NCBI RefSeq assembly: GCF_006716865.1 | Contig: NZ_VFPT01000001.1 | Location: 2,413,001 to 2,477,000, forward strand | DNA length: 64,000 nt | Reading direction: 5' to 3' | Origin: Roseinatronobacter monicus | GTDB lineage: Bacteria; Pseudomonadota; Alphaproteobacteria; Rhodobacterales; Rhodobacteraceae | Shown: positions 56,681 through 64,000 of the stretch, one piece after another | How the letters are laid out: every line of letters begins with the position of its first letter | How positions within the stretch are numbered: position 1 is the first letter of the stretch | Notes under the pieces: generated by a model | What the model was told of the DNA's origin: nothing | The model's database searches: none | What the model saw: only the letters and a program-made list of their open reading frames with translations | Position numbers and translations under genes: made by a program

Positions 56681-56879
56681 GGCCGCGCCCGATAGCGCTG
56701 GTCATCGAGGTCCCAACCCGGGACGCGGTCCCCGATGATGCCGGCAATCCGCAAGCTACCAGACACGCTGTCTGAGTGCGCTGATCAGATAGGCACACGG
56801 GAACCGTTTCTGGACTTGGCATAATGTGGCGGCCGATGCGCCGACCACGGACGGAAGCATCACCCCGGTGCGGGACATT
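56681..56879 (+). ncRNA. Putative bridge RNA (seekRNA) of IS1111-type copy 2
   Basis: Conserved with 49070-49267 except at the guide segments. CCGC (56749-56752) complements the right target GCGG, overlapping the core; TGATCAG (56782-56788) equals the left target TGATCAG in fic; GGCAT (56818-56822) complements the element's left end ATGCC; ACGGAAG (56851-56857) equals the right end plus core. Each differs from copy 1 as the cognate DNA differs. Confidence 0.82.
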
Positions 56880-57558
56880 AACCGGTGGCCAAAGCAATCG
56901 GCAACGCCCTCATTCGCCAAAACATCAGCGATCTAAACCCTGCTGGCCGATCAAACGGTTTGGCCAATGGCTTTGCTTTGAAATTTTTCTCTTGACCACA
57001 ACCGCCCTGTTACGGAAGCGGATCAAGGTCGGACAGGTCATCGTCGTTCACGAACCGTTCAAGTTCAGTCATCTGTGTGACGATCTCGTTCTCATCCTGT
57101 GGCGGAACGAAGACTATTTCGCCGCTGCGCTCGTTCTTGAGAGCCGTGCCGGGTGTGACGCGAAAACTGTCGTCGCGGCCTTTCAACAAGCGGAACATGT
57201 CAATCAGGGTTGAATTCGGGATGAGACCGCCTGTCTCGATCAGCTTGCGATGTCCAAGCCGCAGTGCATCTCGATACCGTGCGACCTCCTTCGCTCCGGG
57301 CGACTGTGGGTCGTCAGGAAACACATCAGCTTGGAAGAGTTCGTCCTGTGTCGTGACAATATTCTCGACCTCTGAGGATGCTTTCGCCTCCTGAAGCGCC
57401 AGCGTGTCGATCAGGATGCCTTGGTTTGGGATCGTGCGCGCCTGCCCTTTCAGGTCTGCAAGTGCGCGCGACGCTCGATTGAGCGCTTTCAGCACCGGCA
57501 CTGTTTCCAGTGGAACCGAGGGCGGCAGCGGGCGCGGACTGTAGGTTGGGTTTAACAT

Positions 57559-58338
57559 GTGGATCACGTCATGTTTGAAAAAATCGATTTCGCTAACATG
57601 ACACAGCGATCGTGTTCGTAAAAGCGCCAATGCGGTAACTTGATCAGCCTCGATGCATCCGGTCATCGCATCACGCTCAACGCGCGCAGAACTGCCAGTT
57701 GGATGACAGCGCTCTCCACAGATGAATACCCTGACGCCAGGGGATCGGCAATGAGAGCGCCTAGTGAAGCGTTCTGACTTCCATGAGAATGAAAATCACA
57801 TTCAATCGCCGATATAGCTTCGCTCCGCGCTTGACCTTCGGACCCACATTCTGCGCTTGGAAGCCACTTGTCTTGTAGGAGACACAAATAACATGGCTGT
57901 CGGAATGAATTGATCCAAGACGACAGTCGCTGTCCTTCGATTGATCCTTGGATGTAGCCTTTTCGGATTTCTTGCAGATCGCTGCCAAGCTCGCATCGCT
58001 TGTAGAAACTCCATCACACGTGAGCGAGAGAAGCTGCCTGCTGGCGTCATGACCGCGTGCGTGGCTCCGAGCATTCGATAGGGCAACAGGGGGGCAGCAT
58101 TGGCAGAATCATTGACGCTGCGTATCCGACACCGTGCTGTTCGCTCTATAGGTCAGCGCTGAACAGAAGCCGATTAGGATGGCCATAGCTGGATTGCAGC
58201 CATATAAAGCAGGTATCCTCCTCCCAATTCAACGAAAGCCTCAACTCGACGTGCTGACCCGCACTCGAACACAAGGTGTATCGCCAAAAAAGCAACGATC
58301 GTTGATTTTCATGCACCATGCCAACCCCCCAGCATGAT
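57559..58338. other. Gap of about 780 bp upstream of fic and hipBA
   Basis: No convincing gene; the minus-strand frames here lack domains and overlap one another. It contains one copy of a repeat shared with the far side of hipBA (57930-57977). Confidence 0.4.
57930..57977. repeat. Repeat flanking hipBA, left copy
   Basis: CCTTCGATTGATCC and ATGTAGCCTTTTC with a matching spacer resemble 60024-60072 on the other side of hipBA (CCTTCGCTCGATCC, ATGTAGCCTTTTC). The two direct copies may be remnants of the unit that brought hipBA in. Confidence 0.45.
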
Positions 58339-58367
58339 ACTTCAATGGTCGTTGACACAACTTCAAT
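58339..58367. promoter_or_regulatory. Candidate hipBA operator/promoter
   Basis: ACTTCAAT at 58339-58346 and again at 58360-58367, 21 bases apart (two helical turns), overlapping a TTGACA -35-like box at 58352-58357. HipB antitoxins repress their operon through paired sites, so this is a likely target. Confidence 0.5.
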
Positions 58368-58412
58368 TCTTGTCCATTTTAGATCATAAAATAAACGAGC
58401 ATAGATACAACG

Positions 58413-58637
58413 ATGCAACCGACTGCGCCAACACTGATCCTGACCCCTGCTGACCTCGGCAAAGCAATCCGGGCTCGGCGGCTGGAGCTTGGGCTTAAGC
58501 AGGCCGATGTCGCAATGCAGAGTGGAGTTTCCAACCCGACCATCAGCGCCATCGAGAACGGCAAAGACACTGCCCGCATCGGCCTTGTGCTGCAGGTTTG
58601 CCGTGACCTTGGCCTCCGGATCAGGGTCGAGACCTGA
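58413..58637 (+). CDS. hipB: HipB-type antitoxin (Xre-family HTH)
   Basis: A 74-residue protein with a Cro/CI-type helix-turn-helix (DLGKAIRARRLELGLKQADVAMQSGVSNPTISAIENGK). It ends two bases before hipA, the usual antitoxin-first arrangement. It should bind the operator upstream and neutralise HipA. Confidence 0.88.
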   Translation: MQPTAPTLILTPADLGKAIRARRLELGLKQADVAMQSGVSNPTISAIENGKDTARIGLVLQVCRDLGLRIRVET

Positions 58638-58639
58638 AC

Positions 58640-59944
58640 ATGCCCCGGCTTGAACTCGAGGTATTCCTGGAGGCCCATCCTGCACCTATCGGTCGGTTGA
58701 CCCGCTTCGATGATGGCGCGGTCGGGTTTCACTACATCACCGACGCGCTGGCCCACCCACTCTCACTGTCGCTGCCTGTGCGCGAAGAACCCTTCACAGA
58801 CGCCGAGGCGCGTGCCTTTTTTGCCAACCTGCTTTTCGAGAACGCGCAGCGCGAGCAAGTCATGCAGCGCCATGGTCTGGACTTCACAGATATTGTGGGG
58901 TTGCTGGAGCACTTGGGCGGTGACTGCCCTGGCGCGGTTTCGTGTGTGCCGATAGGAACGGGACCGGCGAAGACCCCCGGCGACCTGCTGTCCGACTACG
59001 ATCCGATAGATGACGACACGCTTCGGCGCATCATGGTTTCGCTGCGCGACCGTCGTCGCGTGCCTGACGACACGCGCGATCCATCGCCGTTAGCGGGGGT
59101 GCAGGGCAAGATCGCATTGGCGCAGCTGCCATGTGGGCGCTTCGCCCTTCCCAAGCGCGGGTTGAACGTGCCAACAACCCATATTCTGAAAGTGCCTCGT
59201 CCGGGTGAGATGAGCGCGGTTGCGCAGGAGCATCTGGTGATGACGCTGATAGCTGAATTACAGCGCCACCCCGTTGCCGAGACGCAATGTATCGGCGAGG
59301 GCGATCTGCAAGGATTACTGATCACCCGCTTCGACCGCCGCATCGATGGCACCACGGTAAGCAGGCTGCACCAAGAAGATTTTGCGCAAGGACTCGGCCT
59401 TGGCCCACTTCTGAAATACGAACGCAATGGCAGCGGCGCACGGCGTTTCTCGGCTGAAGCTGTTGGGAGACTGCTGATGGCAACTGAACAGCCTGGTCAA
59501 GCACGACAGGCCTTCTTGGAGGTGACGCTGCTAAACTTGGCGCTCGGCAATACCGACAATCACGCCAAGAACCACGCGCTGCTCTATACCGGTCAGCGCC
59601 CAACTTTCGCGCCCATCTACGATACCATGCCCGTGCTGATTGAAGATCAGGTGACACACCAGTTGGCGTTCGACATCGGCCGCGCACAGATGACAGATGA
59701 AATCACCCGCGCGGATCTCGACACCTTCATCCTTGCTCTTGGCTTTCCAAGGACGACCCCGGCGCTTCTGGCCCGGTTGCAACAGTTGTTGACGGCGACT
59801 GTTGCGCACATTCCCGAGATGTCAGGTCCGGTGCGCAAGCGGATCGGCGACGCGATGGCAGTGCAGACATGCGCGCTGGCCCAAGCGCTGGAGATGGACA
59901 TCGATACCCCCAAACGCGATCTGGTCGTCCTCAACCGGCCTTGA
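58640..59944 (+). CDS. hipA: HipA-type serine/threonine kinase toxin
   Basis: A 434-residue protein. The N-terminal subdomain has FFANLLFENAQREQVM and the HipA block SPLAGVQGKIAL. The kinase core has NLALGNTDNHAKNHALLY, with the catalytic D and N of N-x-D-x-HxKN, and APIYDTMP in place of the metal-binding Dxx segment. HipA of E. coli phosphorylates glutamyl-tRNA synthetase and causes persistence; the target here is inferred. Confidence 0.9.
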   Translation: MPRLELEVFLEAHPAPIGRLTRFDDGAVGFHYITDALAHPLSLSLPVREEPFTDAEARAFFANLLFENAQREQVMQRHGLDFTDIVGLLEHLGGDCPGAVSCVPIGTGPAKTPGDLLSDYDPIDDDTLRRIMVSLRDRRRVPDDTRDPSPLAGVQGKIALAQLPCGRFALPKRGLNVPTTHILKVPRPGEMSAVAQEHLVMTLIAELQRHPVAETQCIGEGDLQGLLITRFDRRIDGTTVSRLHQEDFAQGLGLGPLLKYERNGSGARRFSAEAVGRLLMATEQPGQARQAFLEVTLLNLALGNTDNHAKNHALLYTGQRPTFAPIYDTMPVLIEDQVTHQLAFDIGRAQMTDEITRADLDTFILALGFPRTTPALLARLQQLLTATVAHIPEMSGPVRKRIGDAMAVQTCALAQALEMDIDTPKRDLVVLNRP

Positions 59945-60247
59945 GTCTTAAAGCACCCCCTGGTCACGCCGAAGCAGCTCCCTGCGCGTTTGTGCGCATG
60001 CTGCGTCACGTCCGAAGATTACAGCTGACTTCCTTCGCTCGATCCCTGTATGTAGCCTTTTCAGACTTCCGTGGCGGTGACAATGATCTGCGCTGAGAGC
60101 GCATCAGCGACTCGCTGACAGGCGCACCGCTCTGGACAGCGCATCAGCACGCCCCCTGCCCACACCGACTCTCTATGCGCCTGTGAGCGCTTCTAATCGT
60201 GATGGGCGGGGACATCATATGCTGGCGGTCAGAAGGCGACGTAATTA
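59945..60247. other. 303-bp gap between hipA and IS630 copy 3
   Basis: No gene recognised. Contains the right copy of the repeat that flanks hipBA (60024-60072). Confidence 0.4.
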
Positions 60248-61428
60248 TACCAAGTCTCGCGAAATCTGACTCTTCTGAGGGTTTTGGGATTCCCAAATCT
60301 ATGAAGATCTGACTCAATGGCGTCAGATTTTCTGGGGAGGGCCTCTCTATGGGCGCAGCGCTCGCGTTACGGACAGACTACGACGGCATGAAGTTGAGAG
60401 AACTTGCGCGAAAGACAAAGGATGCCAACCAAGCCCGCAGGCTTTTGGCGCTGGCGGAGATCTATGATGGCGGTCGGCGCAGCGATGCTGCTCGGATTGG
60501 TGGTGTTGGCCTACAAATTGTCCGTGACTGGGTGGAGCGGTTTAATGCCCGCGGGCCTGACGGCTTGATCAACGGCAAAGCTCCTGGTCAGCAGTCTAAG
60601 CTTAACGATGAGCAGCGCAGGGCGCTTGCTGCAATTGTTGAGAGCGGTCCGACCTTATCGGTCCATGGGGTCGTCCGCTGGCGCCTGAGTGATCTGAGGA
60701 AATGGATTGCAGACACATTTGGGATTTCACTTCACGAGACGTCGATAAGCCGGGAACTCAGGGCGCTTGGTTATGTCAAACTCACAGCACGCCCGCGCCA
60801 TCACGCGCAAGATACAGCCGCACTGGAGGACTTTAAAAAAAAGGGTTTGCAGCCGCAGTAGCAAAGCTCCGCGCACGGCTCCTGCAAGGCACTGTGATCG
60901 AAGTCTGGTTCCAAGATGAAGCGCGTGTCGGCCAGAAAAACAAGATCACGCGCCGATGGGCGAAGCGCGGTACGCGACCTTCCGCCCCACATGATCAGCG
61001 CACGAGTTCAAGCTACATCTTTGGAGCGATTTGCCCAGCCCTCGGGAAAGCTGCAGGTCTTGTGCTGCCAGCGTGCAATACCGAAGCGATGGCCCTGCAT
61101 CTTGCTGAAATCTCCCAAACTGTCGCACCCAAAGCACATGGGGCTGTGCTCGTGGATCAAGCCGCATGGCACATGACTGACAAGCTGGTCATTCCGGACA
61201 ACATCACCATCATCCCGATCCCCGCAAAATGCCCAGAACTCAATCCAGTCGAAAACATCTGGCAATTCATGCGAGACAACTGGCTATCAAACCTCATCTT
61301 CGAAACCTATGAAGACATCGTAGATCATTGCTGCAAGGCTTGGAACAAATTGGTCAGCATGCCCGACACAATCACCTCCATTGGAACCCGCGACTGGGCT
61401 CAAGAGTTCTGATCAATGCTGATTGGTA
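60248..61428 (+). mobile_element. IS630-family element, copy 3 (1181 bp)
   Basis: Inverted relative to copies 1 and 2. Flanked by TTA on both sides (60245-60247 and 61429-61431). The right flank is the stop codon of a disrupted secreted-protein gene on the minus strand, which the insertion leaves intact. Confidence 0.92.
60349..61412 (+). CDS. IS630-family transposase, copy 3 (two frames, -1 slippage)
   Basis: First frame 60349-60861, second frame to 61412. The A8 slip site is 60835-60842. Reading -1 there gives GFAAAVAKLRARLLQGT before the WFQDEARVG block, with no stop, for a 354-residue protein. Confidence 0.88.
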
Positions 61429-61570
61429 TTACTGCTCGGATAAGTCGAGGGCGTCGCCTTCAAGGATCTCCCCGGTGCCAGCGCTCTCACCATCCTGCAT
61501 CCATTCAAGCGTCGTGCCATCGATGACTGCCTGATAGCAGCCAAATTCGGTGCCGGGATAGCAGACGCCT

Positions 61571-62971
61571 GAGCTATGCGGGAATTTGGGTGATGGCATG
61601 AATTGAAAGGCGGCGTATTGTGGCGGGTGTCAAAGCCAGCCAGAACCTCACGAGGAGCAATACGCCTATGAAGAACGATACAACCATTCTACCGTTTCGC
61701 CAATCAGAAACTATCGTCGACCCGCTGACAGAACTGGCACGGGAAGGCGCACGCCGGATGCTGGCGGAAGCGCTGAAAGCCGAAGCTGATGCATTTGTGG
61801 CCAGCTTTGCGGACGAGAAGCTGGACGATGGCCGCCAGCGGATCGTCCGCCATGGACTTGGCCCTGAACGTCAGATCCAGACGGGCATTGGCGCTCTGAA
61901 TGTGCAGCGCCCCAAAGTGCGTGACCGGATGGCGGCACTCGATCCTGCGCAAAAGATCCGCTTCACCTCGAATATACTGCCGAAATGGGCGCGCCGCTCG
62001 GTCAGCTTGGACGCGCTGTTGCCCGTTCTCTACCTGAAGGGCATTTCCACGGGCGATTTCCAGGAAGCGCTGTCAGCCATTATGGGCCCCGATGCACCCA
62101 ACCTGTCTCCGAGTGTCATATCCCGCCTGACCGCAGGTTGGCAGGCAGAATATGATGCCTGGGCGCGGCGTGATTTGTCTGCGCGCAATTACGTCTACAT
62201 ATGGGCAGATGGCGTCTATCTGCAGGCGCGCATGGAAGAAAATGCCGAATGCATGCTGGTGATCATCGGAGCCACACCGGAGGGCAAGAAGGAACTGATC
62301 GGCTTTCAGGTTGGGCTTCGGGAAAGCTCGCAGAGCTGGCATGAATTGCTGAGCGATCTCAAGGCTCGGGGCCTGTCTGTCGCCCCCAAGATCGCGGTGG
62401 GCGATGGCGCCTTGGGGTTCTGGAATGCATTGGACAAGGCATTTGGCAGCACGAAGCACCAGCGCTGCTGGGTTCATAAGGTGAAGAATGTGCTGAACTG
62501 TTTTCCCAAGCAGATGGCCGCAGCCGTGAAATCTGATCTCGATGATATCCAGCATGCCGCTACGAAAGCGGAAGCGAAGGCCGCAATGGATCTGTTCAGT
62601 GAGAAATATAAGCAGAAATACGAAAAAGGCGTGAATTGCCTGACCAAGGACAGTGACGCCTTGCTGGCTTTCTTCGACTTCCCGGCTGATCACTGGGGCC
62701 ATCTGCGCACGACGAACCCCATTGAGAGCGTCTTCGCCACGGTTCGGCACAGAACGGTTCGCACAAAGGGTGCGCTCTCGCAAAAGACCGCGAAACTGAT
62801 GGTCTTTACCCTCATTCAGGCCGCGTCCAAGAAATGGTTGCGCCTCAATGGCAGAAATCAGTTGCCAAAAGTCATCGAAGGAATCACATTCAACGACGGC
62901 GTCGAAGTGATTTTTGACGCACCAAGCCGCGCCGCCTGAAAATGCGCGTCACCCAAATTCAAGCATAGCTC
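61571..62971 (+). mobile_element. IS256-family element (1401 bp)
   Basis: Ends GAGCTATGC-GG-GAATTTGGGTGA on the left and its inverted counterpart on the right, with a 9-bp duplication CAGACGCCT (61562-61570 and 62972-62980). Length and duplication size are typical of IS256. Confidence 0.93.
61668..62939 (+). CDS. IS256-family (Mutator-like) transposase
   Basis: A 423-residue DDE transposase: D in YIWADGVYLQ, D in VGDGALGFW, the CWVHK block and E in NPIESVFATVRHRT. The ATG at 61668 follows a GAGGAG-like site (ACGAGGAGCAATACGCCT); an open frame to 61620 is less likely. Intact, so probably active. Confidence 0.93.
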   Translation: MKNDTTILPFRQSETIVDPLTELAREGARRMLAEALKAEADAFVASFADEKLDDGRQRIVRHGLGPERQIQTGIGALNVQRPKVRDRMAALDPAQKIRFTSNILPKWARRSVSLDALLPVLYLKGISTGDFQEALSAIMGPDAPNLSPSVISRLTAGWQAEYDAWARRDLSARNYVYIWADGVYLQARMEENAECMLVIIGATPEGKKELIGFQVGLRESSQSWHELLSDLKARGLSVAPKIAVGDGALGFWNALDKAFGSTKHQRCWVHKVKNVLNCFPKQMAAAVKSDLDDIQHAATKAEAKAAMDLFSEKYKQKYEKGVNCLTKDSDALLAFFDFPADHWGHLRTTNPIESVFATVRHRTVRTKGALSQKTAKLMVFTLIQAASKKWLRLNGRNQLPKVIEGITFNDGVEVIFDAPSRAA

Positions 62972-63251
62972 CAGACGCCTTCGTCCGTAATCTCATATGC
63001 GCCAGAGGTCTCGGTGTCGTAATAGGTGCCATCTTCGGCGAAATAGCTGCTGTAGCCACCGCCGCCCATGTCGCCTTGGAAGGTGTTTCCTACGAGTGCT
63101 TGGCGCAATTCGTCCTGAGTTGTCGCGAAGGCTGGGACTGCAAGGATCGCGACAGCCAAAGGTGCAAGTATACGTGCGAATTTCATTCGGGACTCCATGA
63201 TTGCTATTTGCCTGAAAAGACTTGGCCCATCACATCGAAAAGGCAAATCAG

Positions 63252-64000
63252 TCAAATCCTGCTGGTTGGTTCCGCATCGTCTTCCCAGTTCGGTGTGCGA
63301 AACGCGCTGACCATGAAATCGATGAAATTGCGAATGCGCGGCACGACATGACGGTCAGGCAAGAAGACCGCATAGATCGCTGTATCATCCACGGGAGTGT
63401 AGTCAGACAAGATCTGCACCAGGCGTCCCTGCTGGATCGCGGGACGTGCCAGATGCTCTGCCGCCCGCATGACGCCAAACCCAGCAAGGCACATGTCGAA
63501 AAGCGACATACCCTGATTGCTTCGGAAACGGCTTTCTGCACGAAATGTCACAGGTTCACCGCTATTTGCGAACGTCCAGAGGTTCAGGTGATCACGGCTG
63601 CCATCCCAGGCGAGGCAGGGCATCCTGCCAAGATCATCCAGTGTCCTGGGCGTGCCGTGGCGCGCAATCAGCTCTGGTGCAGCCACGATGATGCGCTGCA
63701 GGCTGCACAGGCGGCGGTGCATCAAGCTCGAATCCGGTAACTTGCCCATTCGGATCGCGACATCGACAATATCATCTATCAGATTTTCATAGTCATCGGT
63801 CAGACGCAGATCGAGCGCCAAGCTGGGGTGCTGCTTCAGAAAATCTGACATCAACGGCGTGATACGGTCGAGCCCGAAAGCAATTGGAGCCGAGACCCGC
63901 AAACACCCGTCTACCTGCATCGCATCCTGCTGCCAGTCGGCCTCGAAACGCTCGACGGTATCGAGGAGCTTCCGCGCGGCGTCGCGGAAACGCGCACCTT
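63252..64000 (-). CDS. LysR-family transcriptional regulator (5' part cut by window edge)
   Basis: The frame is open to the window end and its visible start, GARFRDAARKLLDTVERFEADW, is the linker after the LysR helix-turn-helix, which lies outside. The following 220 residues are a LysR substrate-binding domain (GCLRVSAPIAFGLDRITPLMSDFLKQHPSLALDLRL, then VDVAIRMGKLPDSSLMHRRL). The ligand is unknown. Confidence 0.9.
   Translation of the reverse strand, partial: GARFRDAARKLLDTVERFEADWQQDAMQVDGCLRVSAPIAFGLDRITPLMSDFLKQHPSLALDLRLTDDYENLIDDIVDVAIRMGKLPDSSLMHRRLCSLQRIIVAAPELIARHGTPRTLDDLGRMPCLAWDGSRDHLNLWTFANSGEPVTFRAESRFRSNQGMSLFDMCLAGFGVMRAAEHLARPAIQQGRLVQILSDYTPVDDTAIYAVFLPDRHVVPRIRNFIDFMVSAFRTPNWEDDAEPTSRI

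Larger units (their letters stand above)
55432..57016 (+). mobile_element. IS110-family element, IS1111 type, copy 2
   Basis: Subterminal inverted repeats CCGTAACAGGGCG (55435-55447) and CGCCCTGTTACGG (57003-57015) are exact. Three bases (ATG) lie outside the left repeat and one (A) outside the right, with AG (55430-55431 and 57017-57018) as the core. The layout matches copy 1, but the sequences have diverged, so this is a relative and not a recent duplicate. Confidence 0.9.
54877..57558 (-). pseudogene. Fic-family protein gene split by an IS1111-type element
   Basis: The first part (57017-57558) encodes MLNPTYSPRPLPPSVPLET, the Fic N-terminal region with SSEVENIVTTQDELFQADV, up to DLDPL. 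The second (54877-55431) resumes in [25 protein letters not shown], the Fic motif HPFxDGNGRxGR, and ends in a winged-helix domain. Cutting out 55432-57016 with one AG core leaves 1095 bases, 364 codons plus a stop, with an unbroken [14 protein letters not shown] junction. Fic enzymes transfer AMP or similar groups to proteins. Confidence 0.92.
61429..63186 (-). pseudogene. Small secreted protein gene split by IS256
   Basis: The first part (62972-63186) encodes a signal peptide (MKFARILAPLAVAILAVPAFA) and TTQDELRQALVGNTFQGDM to AYEITDEGV. The second (61429-61570) continues CYPGTEFGCYQAVIDGTTLEW to a TAA. Removing IS256 (1401 bp) and one 9-bp duplication leaves 348 bases, 115 codons plus stop, in frame. 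The original was a periplasmic or secreted protein of about 94 mature residues with two cysteines. No family named with confidence. Confidence 0.88.

Noticed and set aside
57663..58086. Minus-strand frames between fic and hipBA
   Set aside because: They overlap one another in different frames, lack ribosome binding sites and show no domain.
61562..62980. GAGCTATGC/GCATAGCTC as a target duplication of IS256
   Set aside because: They are inverted, not direct, and belong to the IS ends; the real duplication is CAGACGCCT just outside.
1..64000. CRISPR array
   Set aside because: No series of regularly spaced identical short repeats was seen, and no cas gene is present.

Overview
The window looks like a chromosome segment of an alphaproteobacterium of the Rhodobacteraceae (order Rhodobacterales). 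The reasons are the high GC content, the atpI-atpB-atpE-atpF'-atpF operon with two b-type subunits, the ffh-chorismate mutase-rpsP-rimM-trmD run, the fused cysNC, a CP4-type (class II) aroA and the Anbu/ATP-grasp/alpha-E/transglutaminase cluster. This family assignment rests on gene order and protein character; no search was run.

Positions 1-34.4 kb are compact core genome: the end of plsY, a NUDIX hydrolase, a LuxR-type regulator divergent from the sulfate-activation pair cysD-cysNC, a dehydrogenase, a P-type cation pump, a one-carbon set (fhs, a small chorismate mutase, folD), asd, an MFS exporter, an Ada-like repair protein, an OmpA lipoprotein, a GntR regulator, the F0 operon, an ArsR regulator, the Anbu cluster, a LysE/Lrp pair, a lone ParA, aroA, the ffh-trmD operon, a PQQ sugar dehydrogenase, an ureidoglycine aminohydrolase and tRNA-Ser(GGA). 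The Anbu cluster is broken: an IS630-type element splits the alpha-E gene. Removing the element and a 3-bp duplication restores an in-frame 317-codon gene.

Positions 34.4-47.4 kb are accessory DNA attached to tRNA-Ser. A 14-bp copy of the tRNA 3' end at 44058 closes a 9.6-kb island. The island carries a P4-type integrase, a second tyrosine recombinase, AlpA-like and HTH proteins, and a tightly overlapping cassette of a large type IIG restriction-methylation enzyme, a membrane-anchored protein and two PD-(D/E)XK nucleases (one frameshifted). A second integrase starts next to the att copy and is followed by AT-richer DNA with two paralogous small membrane proteins and an unknown gene.

Positions 47.4-64 kb are an insertion-sequence graveyard: an IS1380 element containing an IS1111-type IS110-family element, two more IS110-family elements, two further IS630 copies and one IS256. 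They interrupt a Fic gene, a recombinase-associated gene and a small secreted protein gene. A hipBA toxin-antitoxin pair and part of a LysR regulator are also present.

The most striking observation is in the 3' non-coding regions of the two related IS1111-type elements (47820-49527 and 55432-57016). Each encodes what looks like a bridge RNA (seekRNA). Inside an otherwise conserved RNA, four short segments differ between the copies, and they match or complement each copy's own left target, right target, left end and right end. The same logic gives a partial match in the third element (52535-53892). Excising the second element at its AG core restores the reading frame of the fic gene exactly.
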